Assembly (NCBI GenBank): GCA_027382625.1
Contig: JAJKFJ010021091.1
Span: 35,686 to 99,685, forward strand
Source of the DNA: Tetmemena sp. SeJ-2015
Lineage: Eukaryota > Ciliophora > Spirotrichea > Sporadotrichida > Oxytrichidae
Length of the DNA stretch: 64,000 bases
Reading direction: 5' to 3'
How positions within the stretch are numbered: position 1 is the stretch's first letter; each line of letters opens with the position of its first letter. Made by a program: the position numbers and the translations under genes. Below, piece by piece: positions 22,351 to 34,600 of the stretch. The notes beneath the pieces were generated by a model. That model saw nothing but the letters and a program-made list of their open reading frames with translations, ran no database searches and was not told the DNA's origin.

Positions 22351-23369
22351 ATGTTACATGAATAAGGAAAGAGAGGAAGAGGCAGACCCCCAAAGACAGC
22401 ACAAGCGGAAAAGTAAGTATCGCTTTCTATCGATTGCCTTTATAAAAGTTTAAATTTAGTGTGCAAAACGGAGTCGGAAGAGACTATCTATGCTAGATGT
22501 GTGGTAAGAGCTACCTGTCAAGTCCTGCTCTGTACCTACATATGAAGACCAAGCACGTTTAAGCACTTGGGAATCAAGCTGACATAAAGAGAGGAAGAGG
22601 CCGCCCGAAGAGAATCGATGGATAAAACGGCACTCCAATCTCAGGTAATAGCAGAGTAGATCCTACTGGTGATCTCTATATGAAAATGGAGGATAGAAGA
22701 GGAGGACCTACAGATCCTATGTCTAGTTTTGAGTCAAATGTGAATCTTCTCTTTGTCTCTTCTGGAAGATATACAGACTTCACTCAGCACCCTCTGTTCG
22801 AGTATCTAAATCGCTACTCACATAAGTCTACTCCGATTGGAGGTGAGTATTCAGGTGACTGTATGAAAATTACAGTCAAGCAAGTTGACATGGAACAGCA
22901 GAATCTTAGAGATGAGCACAAAGGCTTTCAAAACTGTGAGTCGATCTTCACTTAGTACCTGCGCACATTTGCTAAAGTGACGAATGAAAATTACTACTCG
23001 ACCCTTATGAAATTCGTTTTGATGTTTCGAGATTGCCTCAATTCTTACGGGTGGTAAAAGAAAGCTGAAAATGAGGAGAAGGACGTTGGAGCTGAAGGAG
23101 GATGTGGCTAGTCTTTACAATAAGATGAGCGTATCTAATTAAAGCTGCAAGAATACGAACCTATGAGGCAGGTGCATGACTTTACAGCAATAAATAACTG
23201 TGAGTATGCACCAGAGATCGCAAACGAATTTGTCACAGTATATCTTGACGAAGATCGCAATAACAAAGGGAATCTTGATAAGACAGAGGTCATTGATTTA
23301 ACGCAGCATCTCTGTAACTGGCTGTTTCACTAAAAGCTCACTTGCTCCAAATTATCTATGGTCAGCTGA
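22351..23369 (+). CDS. AT-hook / C2H2 zinc-finger protein
   Basis: ATG 22351 starts MLHEQGKRGRGRPPKTAQAE; one 47-nt GT..AG intron at 22413-22459. Two AT-hook cores (KRGRGRPPK and KRGRGRPKR) flank one C2H2 finger (CQMCGKSYLSSPALYLHMKT, followed by KH). The remaining 230 residues (TDFTQHPLFEYLNRYSHKST, FAKVTNENYYSTLMKFVLMF, EIANEFVTVYLDEDRNNKG, HLCNWLFHQKLTCSKLSMVS) form an unnamed, probably globular region. Stop TGA 23367. No frame correction is needed. It probably binds AT-rich DNA in chromatin; C2H2 plus AT-hook genes of this shape seem common in hypotrichs, but the biological role is unknown. Confidence 0.78.
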
Positions 23370-23558
23370 GAACTATATATCGCTAATTAAGTATCTATAA
23401 AGGATTAATTTCTTAATAAAAGAATTATTTCTTAGCATGGAATCATTTCAATGACTTACTGATTTGCATTATAGGCGATTGAGTGAGTATATTTATAGAA
23501 TTATAATATTAATAGATTTCTGAAAGGGTAAAAAAAGAGATTTCATCCTCAGCTTTTA

Positions 23559-26397
23559 ATGGATTTCTACAATAATTTAGGTAGGTATTCTCTCTCAAAT
23601 TGCTTGATGCTCATTGTATTTAAAGGTTCTGGTTCTCAGATAGACCAGAGTGCAAATTCAAACGATTTCAATGACATGTAAAATTAAGGTGCCAAGTAGC
23701 AGCGCCCTTAAAGCTCTTATGCAAACGCCTCGAAAATGTAAGTTAATCCGCCCCTAAAAATAATTTCTGCAATGATTTAGCCAGAAAAGTAAAAGGTTTT
23801 TCTCGGAAATTAGTCAAATGACGTAATTTAAAACTACCTTGACCTATACTAGGAGCGAAATTTTCGATTATAGCCTTGTTCTAATACCTATATAGGGCCT
23901 AGCTATAAAAGATAAGAGAACAGCAGAAGCAATAGTTTTTGAATAAAAAGAAGATTATTTTTGGCGATGGGTAGAGAATAGGAGGAGGCGATGATGATCG
24001 CTTTTCCCTAGAGAAAATGTAGCTGGATGGAAAAGATGGAGGAAATTACGATCCCTTCGCCATGCAACAGAATGTAGGACGATAGCTTAAAAGATTAACT
24101 GAAATTATAGAAACTTGACTTGGAGTTGCAAGCGCAGATGAACTTCATGAACATAGACAACACCTATGGGAACAAATTTTGGACACCAGAGTATAAGCAA
24201 CAGATGGAGCAGCTAAAGAAACAGCAGCTTGAGTAATTAAACAACAACGATGGGTTGGAAGAAGTAAACTGTCAAGCTAGAGTATTTAATGGAGAAGGTT
24301 TTTAAGATTATTTTACAAGACAACGTGAGATTTTACAATCCTGATGCTCAGGGGTACACCTATGCGTAACAACACTAACAAAAATATCCAAAGAACAATA
24401 ATGTGAATGACCAAAGTACAACAAGTTTGATAGAGCTTTAGAGCAACAATGGTGGCTCTCATATGAACTAGGTAGAGTATGGCGATATAGGCACTGTGCA
24501 AAGGAAAGGCACTCAGAATGATCCTCCCAAGAAGTTCTTGGGAACTGACAGGACAAACGTCCAAGAGTATGATCAAATTGGGTAACCAATGGGCTTGGTA
24601 GAGGTTTAAGATGGAAAGAATAGGAAAAAGAAGAATGGAATGGTAGAGCTTATAGATGATGGCTAGGATGACTTGGTATCTGAGCATTCGTCTCAACCTT
24701 AGGCCAACTTTATGCAATTTTCAGCAAATATGGTCGAGGACGCAAGTGATCAGGCATCAAAAAAGAAGAAGAAGAAAAAGAAGAAGGTGACCAAGAAGAA
24801 TGATGAGATTGGCGGAGAGGGAGGACTCTTTGAGGAGGACAATATGATATTGCTCGGTGACTAATCCATGCCAGATTCAAGCAACGAGGAGGCTGCCCAA
24901 AAAGAGAGAGAAAGGCAGAGGCAGAGGGAACTTGAAGAGGAGAATATAAGAAGACAGATGGAGGAGGAAGAGAACAGAAGGTAGTAGGAGTTAAGAAGAC
25001 AGCAAGAAGAGCGAGAGTAAAGGGAGATGGAGGAATAACAGCGCAAGTTGGAGCTAATGCGCAAAAAAGAGCTTGAAGCAAGAGAAAAGGAGGAGATGGA
25101 AAGACTTGAAAAGCTTCAGAAGTTGAAAGCGTAACAGGATGAAGAAGAAAAAGAGAGAAAGAGAAAGGACACTTTGAGGAAATAAGTTGAGGAGCTGAAA
25201 TTACAATAGGCTAAAGAGGAAGAGGAGAAATTACTCAAAAAGGAGAAGGAGCGATAGATGCAAGAATAGGAGATGAGATAGAAACTTCTATAAGAGAGGT
25301 AATAACAAATGCAATAATAACAGCAGTAAGCAGTGGCAAATGCTCCACCCTATTATTAACCAGGTATTGTTCCTCAGTAGGAATTAAGAGCAGATGGGAG
25401 AGAGGCATTTTAAAACTTCATTTCTAAAATAACGAATCCCTATACCTCAGTGGAAGAATTGAGATACTTATTTATGCGCCCTGTTCCTCCCAATATTGGA
25501 CAGATATAGTGCACGATTGTTAGACATAAATCTGGCTTCAATAGACTCTGGCCAAAATACACTTTGCAACTCAGCGATGGAGAAAAGCTGCTTCTAGTTG
25601 GAAAGAAGAGATCAGGAAATACAACATCGAACTACATGAAAATTATAGTTTGGTTATTATCTTAAGCATTTATGATATGCATTGACGAGGCAAAGATGAA
25701 AAAGAACTCTGCGGGCTATCTAGGAAAGTTAAGATCCAACTTCTTGGGTAAAACTATTTAAAAAAATACAGACAATAATATATGAACTCTCACAAATTTA
25801 CTGAATTCTACATTTATGATAGTGGAGAAAACTTATTTAATCAATCATTTAAGATTTTAATTAATTTAAACCCCAAGAAAGCTAAAAACATGGATGAGGC
25901 TCGTAGCTAACTAGGAGTTGTAGAATATGAGAAAAACGTGCTCGGTTCAAAGGGTCCCAGAAGAATGAAAGTGCTCTTACCGAAGATTGATAGAGAATGT
26001 TAAACCTTCGAGTGGAAGACTAATGATGTAAGAATATATACTGTTTAAAAATCTCCTTAGAAAAATAACACTATTGAGAATTAGTTCAAAGCTGGTCTCT
26101 AGGAAAACATAGTGTTCTTCTTCAATAAACCACCAAAGTGGAACGAATGTAAGAGTTCTTTTTTAATCAAACGTTTTAGAGGTGCAAGCCTTCGTTTTGA
26201 ATTTCAATGGAAGAGTCGACAAAGCATCTGTTAAAAATTTCCAGCTGATAGACGATTTTGATGACAATAAAATATACATGCAGTTTGGCAGAATCGGGAA
26301 GCACAAATTCAATATGGATGTGGCCTTTCCCTTCTCTATATTTCAGGCATTCAGTATCGCGCTCAGTTCATTCGATTTTAAATTTGCCTGCGAGTGA
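23559..26397 (+). CDS. Tubby-like protein with long charged coiled coil
   Basis: ATG 23559 (MDFYNNLGSGSQIDQSANSN). Tubby domains bind phosphoinositides and carry cargo to cilia. N-terminal third is Q/N-rich; residues in the middle form a very long R/E/Q/K coiled coil (about 24880-25320); the C-terminal Tub domain reads RPVPPNIGQIQCTIVRHKSG, GYLGKLRSNFLGTEFYIYD, FVLNFNGRVDKASVKNFQLI, YMQFGRIGKHKFNMDVAFPF, and ends AFSIALSSFDFKFACE, the family's usual C terminus. Introns of 33 and 31 nt lie at about 26029-26061 and 26149-26179. IESs: 25644-25676, 25751-25800, 25833-25871. One frame change near 24090 and an uncertain second exon (about 23830-23960) remain. Stop TGA 26395. Confidence 0.87.
25644..25676. 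other. Probable IES, 33 bp, pointer AT
   Basis: AT at 25642-25643 and 25675-25676. Removal gives NYMKICIDEAKMKKN, closer to the Tub family than the read-through. Length is a multiple of three, so the frame gives no extra support; boundaries are tentative. Confidence 0.45.
25751..25800. other. IES, 50 bp, pointer TA
   Basis: TA at 25749-25750 and 25799-25800. Removal gives LRSNFLGTEFYIYD, the conserved Tub-domain motif; retained, it breaks the frame. Confidence 0.72.
25833..25871. other. IES, 39 bp, pointer AAAC
   Basis: AAAC at 25829-25832 and 25868-25871. Removal joins YDSGEN to PKKAKNMDEARS (Tub family: D-x-G-x-NP). Confidence 0.75.
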
Positions 26398-26588
26398 TCA
26401 AAAAATCACTCTGTACTCTTAAATTCAATTGTAAAGATGCGAGTAGTGTGCTCTAATTTATGTAAATGCATAATACTGCAGTGATTAAAATTTTATGATC
26501 TAGAAGAATTAATATCTTTTAAAACTAAGCTTAAGAATTAAATCTCATCATCTTATTATTTCTAACCAAAACATCGATTAAAAATAGC

Positions 26589-28405
26589 TCAAACATTGAA
26601 AACTTGACATCTGTGGTTGACACCATCATAAACAAATGTGTGATTGAAAGGTGTGTACTATCTGATTAATAGCTTGATTGCCTCTTGAGAAGCTACACCT
26701 CCTATAAAGGCAGCGATTGAGTGGATTTTTGAGTCGCCAAATCTCATGACCTCTTGGAGGTAGGAGTCTCCGATCTGAACACTTCCATCCGGCATAATAT
26801 TTTCAGTGTACTCTTTAACTTGTGCTCTCAAAACCTCTAATTCCTAGCTTGATTGAGGATCTATCTAGCCAGGGAAGCTTCCTCTTTTAGTATAGATGTC
26901 CCAAGCTGCAACCATAGTGACGTACCAAGGGGCAACAGATTCCTCATCGAAAAACTCGTTAGCCAAGTCACTGTAGTCAGGATCATCTAATTCCTCAGCG
27001 ATTGAGCGGAATTTCGTTATCTCAAGCGACTGGCAGTTGCTGCAGAACATGTGAATTTCACTCTCAGAGAATTGCTGAGTAGACACATTTTTTTCAAGGC
27101 AAACATTGGCAAGTATTTGCTTGAATTCTTCCTCGTCTTACTGAGCCTTGGTTTAGTAACTATATAATAAATTTAAGGTGAACGAGTGGTAAGTTACATT
27201 CTTTGCAAGTCTAGGAAATACTGAGTTGTAGAAGTCATGTCTGGTACTTTGCCAGACTGAGGTAGAGAATCATGAGCCTAGTAGAATCTATGTAGAGCTT
27301 AGTTTTAAGGAATAAATATACTAAATTAGCTGTGCAGAGAATCCAGAAATTGGAAACTTCTTGATGTTCTGTAATCTTAGGGGAGTCGAATATATCTTAA
27401 ACTGAGTCTCTCAGCTAATATTTCTTAAAGCACTTGTAAATATTCTCCTTTGCCTCTATGATATTCAAGTTTGCAACTCCCTCTTTGTGTTTCTCAGATT
27501 AGTTGAGCAGTTGCCTGAATTGAGTCTTATCCTGCTCTGACTTAGGCAATTCTCCATTATGCTAAAACTTTTATAAATTCAGGAATAGACTTACTTATTG
27601 CTTCCAATCTTCCAAGAGTCTAATAAGAAGCACCACATATGGAACATGAGAATACTCTTTCTTGTCTAATTCATCAACTGGAAGTGCTAAAGCGAATTCC
27701 TTAACTAATATGATAAATAAATTCCTTGAGTGCTTCGAAAGGCTCAGAAATTCTCAAGTCATCTATCACAACATCAGAAGGCTTTGATTCCATAACCGCA
27801 TGTTCACCTCGGTAACACCTAACAGAGGCAATCAAGCCATTCTATCTCAGCACTATTAGGGCTTAATGATTCGCTTGAGTGATCTCTCCCAGCGTTCTAT
27901 AAACAGCCTATAGTCATTATGATTAAGAGATGAAGTCGGATATACATTGCAAACATCAGTAGCAACTATAAGTTGGTAGCTTTTGATCAGTTCAAGATTC
28001 GCAGGATTCATTAGAAAATCTTTCACATCTGCTACGATAAAGTCACCCTCGACATCTGGATTAAGTTCACATAAATTCTCAGTAACGACCTAAAAGAGAA
28101 ATGAGCTCAAGGAAATGCTTGCATTATAATTATCGAGAAAGAATAAAGATAAAACCACTAACCTTTGCAATAGGCTGGCCAATTGAATCAGGAGTGACAA
28201 AGAAATTATTTCCCAGATCCCTTTGAGTTACACTTAAACCTGACACGACTGTGAATTTGCCAAGGGCGGGAAGAACTAAGTTTTTAAGGGTTTCAGTTCC
28301 AGAAGGGTTTGCTCCAAGTAAAAGAACCTTGTTCTCTGAAAGTAGTTTCTATCCATGACCTCCCCAAAGCCTTATCTGTCTGTCGTATTTATCGTCAGTA
28401 GCCAT
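26589..28405 (-). CDS. NAE1: NEDD8-activating enzyme E1 regulatory subunit (NAE1/APPBP1/ULA1)
   Basis: Partner of UBA3 in the E1 that activates NEDD8 for cullin neddylation. ATG 28405 starts MATDDKYDRQIRLWGGHGQK, the ThiF-type fold opening; then VLLLGANPSGTETLKNLVLP, NNFFVTPDSIGQPIAK, EGDFIVADVKDFL, ALIVLRQNGLIASVRCYRGE, VVLLIRLLEDWKQQHNGELP, LHRFYQAHDSLPQSGKVPDM, QYFLDLQRI, MFCSNCQSLEI, IAAFIGGVASQEAIKLLI, and the terminal HTFVYDGVNHRCQVFNV before TGA 26589. It lacks the catalytic cysteine, as expected for this subunit. Four GT..AG introns (33-75 nt) and two IESs (27300-27331, 27703-27727) are removed. No frame corrections are needed. Confidence 0.9.
27300..27331. other. IES, 32 bp, pointer AGCT
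   Basis: AGCT at 27296-27299 and 27328-27331. Removal gives FWILCTALHRFYQAHDSLPQ on the minus strand, matching the NAE1 family; retained, it puts the downstream part out of frame. Confidence 0.78.
27703..27727. other. IES, 25 bp, pointer AATTCCTT
   Basis: The 8-nt repeat at 27695-27702 and 27720-27727 bounds an AT-rich segment. Removal joins FEALKEF to ALALPVDELD on the minus strand. Confidence 0.8.
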
Positions 28406-29088
28406 TTCTCTCTTATCTTAAAAGATTCTAAATTCAATTAATAAAGTGAAGTCTGATAATTCAAACAGAAACTGATGCCTTTAAAAAAATTTAGATTGCT
28501 GAAGACTTTCTAAGTATGATGAGCGATTGTAATGTTCATAAATTGCGTAATCATGATGAAATGAGTGGTTTGCTGATCAAAGTTTGACAATTAAACTATT
28601 AATTCACCTAAAGCCCATTTTTCAAACTAAAATTGCTGGTGATACGGGGAATCAGCCAGCCTGGTTGGTTAGTTAATTTTATTATAAACTTATTAAACTT
28701 TAGAAACTTTACTGCTCACCCACTATAATTAATTATTGATGATCATTTTTTCAAATTAGATTGTGAAAAATACAAAATGCTCAGTTAAGTTTAAAAATTA
28801 TTCTCGATCTGAACGATTTATAACTCGCAATATTTCTGTGAATCTTTATTTGTAATTTCAAATCGAATTGAATCTATTTTAGCTCAAGAAATTTACAGAT
28901 TCTCTCAATAAGAGAAACTTAAATTAGAAAGAGAAAAAGCTTTTAAAATTATAGTTCAAGAACAAGCTTTCAGAAACTCTCAAAATTCACATTACTAATA
29001 GAAGCTAAAGCTAAAATATTCTAAAGTTAAGCAAAGGAATTGTATTTAATATGACACATCAGTTTATTTAAAAACAGACATCGTAATT
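28406..29088. other. AT-rich intergenic region
   Basis: Divergent region between NAE1 (-) and the cytochrome b5-domain gene (+). No coding frame or repeat recognised; probably holds both promoters. Confidence 0.5.
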
Positions 29089-31439
29089 ATGTATAATTAT
29101 CATGAGAACCTAAGGGATCCTGCTTCTATGGAGTAGCAGTTAATTATTATAGAGTTTTTATAGCAGCCCTAAAATCCTTTTTAAGGGAAAGAAAGTTCAA
29201 GACAAGAAGAGCCAGTCTTCGCTAAGCCATAAAACTTTGGTCTTGAAACCGATTTATAAAAGGGTGGATAGGCTGAAGCAAACATAAGATATTAAACTCT
29301 TTCATATTTAAAATAAGTGTAAAGAATCAAAGATAAATTGCATTCTTAGGCAAAGGGCTGGAGCTGAGTTTCCTTTTGTAAGTTACGAACGTCAATTTCA
29401 TTTAGAACTATTTTGTGCCTGGGCAAACGAGTTGGAGTATTTGTTCACCTTTTTATTATAAAACACCCTCAAACGAAAGCTTTGATTAGTATCCCTTTGT
29501 TAATATTCCCTAAAAAGGCCAAAATACTCTTTCTTTATCCAAATTTTTACAGAGAATCTCTCTCTATCCCTAAAACTCTTTCTCTTATAGCTCGTTTATC
29601 ATCTCTCATTTGTATTTTGGATTGACCTTTGTCTTAGTGAAGCCAGTCACTCTGACAGGGAGATACTCACAGTTCTACTCTACTTATACGACTATATGAA
29701 AGTAATATTCCATTCCCAGCAATTGAGACTTAAGGTATGCAAAAGAGTTCACCCAACTTCTTTTATAGTGATTGATAATTAATTCATTCTTCATTTTAAT
29801 TATAAGAGTTCGCGATAATTGAAGACTTTGGAGCTTAGAATTCTTCATTTAATAGCAAATTTAAGAGATCTTGGAATACAGTCCCTGATTTACTTCACTC
29901 ACTGAAATCTCCGAATTTAACACATATTTTTTAGGATAGTCACACTCTCCACCAACTCACACTCGACGAGATTAAAATTTGAATATTATTGATAGTCATC
30001 ATCATTTTATAGCATTGATTGCCGTGGGGCGAAAAGAGAAGATTAGAGTGATTCCTGAGGAGAAGCCCACTAACTATAGATAATAATCTCAAATCAACTC
30101 AGTCCCCACTTCCCCGTCTATAACTTAAAATTTAAGTTGGATTTAGTCTAGAGAACCTTTAGACTCAAGAGAACTAAGATTCGAGAAACATCCTCACGAG
30201 CCCTACGTCTCTAAATATAAGTCTACCAAAGCTAAGCCGTTAGAATCTGAAGTAATTGGTATTTAATTAATTGCCTATTTTATGAAGTAATAGAACGGCA
30301 TGGTGCTGAGAGATCTCACTAAAGAACCGGATCTCAGTTGCGCAAAAGTATGGTTAATAAATTATAGAGGCAAGCCAGCCCCAGTGATAGTCGTAAGCAT
30401 TACGAGTGCAATAATTTATTTTAGGAGAAGAGTCAGACTATTTTCACATTAGACCTCACATTCATCTTGAAAAAAACCCAAAATTTTATCTAATACTATT
30501 TTTAAAAAAAAAACAGTGATACAAAGGTAAGGAAATAGACCGAGCATTTTTAAACTGGGTTTTGATCCCATCTATATCGCAGTGAGTGATTTTACTCGCC
30601 ACTGAAGATTCATTCGAACTCAATAAGTTAAGTTGATGCCTTATTTTAGTCAATTGAGAACGGAAGCATGAGTCTTCGTTCGATGGGTTACCACTCCCAG
30701 ATTTACAAGCGAGTCATAACTGCTACTCTTAAAAGAAATTTTCTCGCTCTATCAAAAGGAGGTTCGATTTTCCCTTAACAGCAATAAGCAGCAAGAAGAG
30801 CTTGTGAAGGGGGTGGTCACGAGAAATATTAGTAAAACTGGCTACGCCAAAATAGTTTCATTCATCTCGATGCCTGAACCTTCAGCAAAGGTTAAAAGGG
30901 ACTCTCAAACTTCAGACTCTTTCAAAAATAATACCATCTTTAACTTTACTTATCTCTAATGTAATTGATAAAAAAGCCTTCAGGATGATAGACTCCTCCG
31001 ATCACCTCATTTTGTACCAGTCCAAGAAAAAACTGCAATCTTTAGTTAGATATATAATTAGATATTAAATCTAAGCAAACTATAAGACAGGTGATTTCCT
31101 TTGAGGAAATTAGAAAACATAATAAGGTAGATTCATTTTAAGGAAGTATAATATTATCGCATCATTTAAAGATGACTGTTGGACAGTCGTGAGAGGCCAT
31201 GTTTACGATATCACTAAAGTTTTAAGGAGCCACCCAGGAGGTTTCTCTAAAATTTCATTTTAAAAATTGTCAATAGATAAATGCTTAAAATTTACCAGTC
31301 CGCTGGAAAGAAGGGAGACTAATTCTTTGGTAGGTTTATTATCTCTGTGTTAATCTTTTTTATAGAGCAAGGGCATTTCGCCGTTGACAGCATCCATTTC
31401 CTATAGCCTTACGAAATTGGAGTTTGCAACGATGTATGA
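29089..31439 (+). CDS. Cytochrome b5-domain protein (5' structure uncertain)
   Basis: The 3' end is clear: FKDDCWTVVRGHVYDITKVL, RSHPGGFSKIYQSAGKKGD and QFFEQGHFAVDSIHFLQPY form a cytochrome b5 heme-binding domain with both axial histidines (SHPGG and QGHF), ending at TGA 31437. Upstream, readable blocks are NIPFPAIETQEFAIIEDFGA, QDSHTLHQLTLDEIAVGRKE, EVIGIQLIAYFMKQQNGMVL and VIDKKAFRMIDSSDHLILYQ. IESs are at about 31252-31297 (pointer TAAAATTT) and near 29970 (pointer GATT). A separate ATG frame (29089-29367, MYNYHENLRDPASMEQQLII, ending TGA) may be the true N terminus or a different gene. Between 29340 and 29660 several frames are open and I could not choose. The protein is longer than stand-alone b5 and carries b5 at its C terminus. 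Confidence 0.6.
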
Positions 31440-31699
31440 CTTTAGTAATAAAAGTTTGAGAATAGTCTGGTTTTACGGTGATAACATCTTGCTATAACTG
31501 GGACTATTCTCAAAGCTGGTTTAGAGAATTAACTCTCTCTTTCTCAAAAGGTGTAGTAGTAAAATTAAGATATAAGAATCAATAACTCATTATCAACTCA
31601 CTGGTTATCAATTAAATAGAATAAAATTAATTTATAGAATGAATTTAACTATCAGCGATAGTTTAACAAAATGATTTGATTTTAATTAAGATATAATCT
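31440..31699. other. Intergenic
   Basis: Convergent 3' ends; AT-rich, nothing recognised. The end of the armadillo gene to the right is uncertain and may extend into it. Confidence 0.35.
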
Positions 31700-34600
31700 C
31701 ATTAATTTTCCAAAGTTCTTCTAATGAAAAAATTAAGGTTATTAGAAGTTAAATAAATATCATACGTTTTACTACTACTTTAGACTTGAACTCGTTGAAT
31801 AAGAAAGCTATAGATTGAGATAAAGGAAAATTGAAGATACTTACGAATGGTTTTGATAATTCTCGCCAGCTCGTTAGCTTTAGAAACTGCAATAGCATTA
31901 TTTATCTTTGAATAGATAACCAGGCTATTTACAATAGGTATGCGAGCAAATATCTGTAACTAGCTGTCTATAATGTAAAATCAAGCTTATCTTTATTCTT
32001 ACGAGGCTCTTATAAAACTTCAATGAGCAAGGAAGCAGCTTCATTTGCAACGTTGATGTTTTCCTTAGTTAAACTGCTAGTCGCATAGTTAAGGATAGCC
32101 TCATTTTTTAGAACGTGCTGTTTTCCATTGTTATTGGAAAAGAAAAGTCTAAGAGTTTGCAGCACATAGATCTCTATGCTTGAGTCAGCCCATTTCATAG
32201 CGTCACTGTAGATTTCAAAAAGCTTAGGAATAGTCACTGGATCGATAAGTCTGTCTAGTAAGATTGGACTCTAGCAGAGAACTCTCACGACTGCTATAAG
32301 CTAGAGAATAAAGGTAGTTTCAGAATTCCTAATCGCTCTCTTAACTATAAGCATACTGTTCTCTGCTGATTCAAGCTGAGCTCTGAAGAAAAAATGAGCA
32401 AAGAATTAATGAAGTTAGAGTAAGCACCCATTTCTTTGAGGCCCTCATACCATAGGCCTCTCACTTCAACATCCTCGGATGATAGGAAGGAAAGAAGAGG
32501 TAAAATTACACTCGCTTCGAACATTATTTGCCTTGCATCTGCATTTGAAATAAGTACTACCAAAAGCGCCATTGAATGCTTGAGTACCTCTACTGATACT
32601 TCTGAAAGTTCCTGAACTATAGTAGAGCAGAGGATACTCACACACCCATTATCTACAATGAAGTCTCTCAGCTTTTCGTTGAAAGCTAGAGTTTTAAGGC
32701 AATCCAGAGATTTAACGACCAACGACGAGTCTTCGTCTCCCAAAGTGCTAATCAAAGGATTAATAAGAGGTCTGAAAGACTCAGGCTTATTGTCTATATA
32801 TTTGCTAAGGTGAGTGATAATTTAAGCGCACTCCTTCTTGACACTAGATTGCTTGTCTCTAAGACCCTTAGCCAGATAAGTTAAAACTCCCTCCTTCATG
32901 ATACTATCATGGATGCCAAAGAGATCTTTATCTCCAAGCATCTTGGAGATAATCACAGCTGCTGCATATCTTGTAGTAGCTGGGATGTCTACAGCTGGAC
33001 CACTTGATGCTCCTCCAACAGCATTTCCTGCTATTGATTGCAATAGCAACTCGTAGAAGTTGAACATCTGGTTAGCATTAGCCAGCAAAATTCTATAGGA
33101 TCTCTCGAAAGAAAAATAAGCCAATGCATTTTAAGATGAATAATTTGTTTGTTGCACCTATGGCAGAGTTGGCTACTTTTCTCTCCTTTGATTCAACAGC
33201 TCTGATTAGATTAGTCATAACGATATTGAAGACATCATAGTTAGCTAAAGCTTGTCTGTTTTCTTGTGTCTTGGCCAGATAAATTATACAGTTCATGCTA
33301 TGAATCTTATTCTCCTGCTTTTCTGACTATTGTAAATTTATAGACTTTTTAGGCAACTTACATTTAGACAAAGGACTAAACTGCTCATGCAACCTGGTGA
33401 TATAAACTCTGCCTATAAAACTTAAACTTTAAAATTATCCTTACATGTCCTTAGCTGAACTTGCAAACTTTAGACATAAATTCTAAGAGATCTATTAGGT
33501 AAGAAGAAAGTATATTCACTCCTCTAGTGTATTTCCTAAGATCATCTATGATGGTCTAAGTGGCACCATACTTTGCTACTTCTATAGCTATTATTTCACT
33601 TGCCTCACATAGAGCTACCAAAATTAAAAATCATTGTGATCTTACACTTGAGGAAGAAGAGCGTCTCTTGCTTAATCGAATAGTCATCTGTTGATTTGTA
33701 CAACTTAATCAGTGCTGCAGAGCCTTGATTTTCCACATATTCCTAAACTCTGTCCTCTAAATCTCCAAGCTCTCTTAGTAACTTAAAGCAGCAGTGCAGC
33801 ACCTTTACGTTCTTAGAGCCTAAAGCTTTCAAGAACAGCTTAGAAAAATTAATATTTAACAAACTAAAACTTAAGCTTATAGTTGTCTCTACTCTTTAAT
33901 TGAGCTGTCACACTAAACGTTTTATCTATCTTGGATTGACCCTGATCACTAGAATTATAGTTAGGGATTAGATTAGAGTTGCCTCCACTACCCTGGGCAT
34001 TAGTTTGAGCCTTTGAGTAAGTTCGCTTGCTCATTTTTGAAGAGCTCATACAGAATATCAATTGTCTCTGCATACTTATCACTTGCTATCGATGTGGTCC
34101 TCAGTCTTACAAAATAATCAGCCAAGCTCATTGGTCTGGATAAATTATATAGAAACCTTTATTAAAGATGAAAAATTAGCAAAGAGTTTACTTTTGCGCC
34201 AACTCTGAAGCTTGAAAAGTCCTTCTCTCTTTTATTTGCTTCTTCAGCCAATCCCTTCTCTTACTCTAATCTTTGGAGAAACTCCCTCAGAGCCTTCTTT
34301 TCATTGTTACTCTCCACAGATCTTTCATAGAGCAAGTTTGATAGCTCGACAATTTTATTATGGGAGTCTTTCTTGTCTTTTTCTAGATGGAAATAGGATT
34401 TTTCAAGGCCTGAAAATTTAAGGTTAGTTTCTTTAGCTAAGTGTTCTACCTCCAAATATCGGTCATATAGCTTATCGTATTCCTGCTTCATGCCTTGTAA
34501 TTCTCGTCTTACTGCAAATCCCTCCTCCACTGTTTAGTTAACTCCTGTATCTCTACTTCTTGTTTCTAGATTACTCCTCTCTACTCCAGTATCTCATATT

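Noticed and set aside
27270..27320. A 17-bp IES with pointer GATTCT in NAE1
   Set aside because: The alternative join using AGCT (27296-27299 / 27328-27331) gives the better family sequence (TALHRFYQAHDSLPQSG) and needs no second event.
28640..28670. Short palindrome-like AATCAGCCAGCCTGGTTGGTTAG as a regulatory hairpin
   Set aside because: The pairing is short and imperfect and there is no gene context to support a role.
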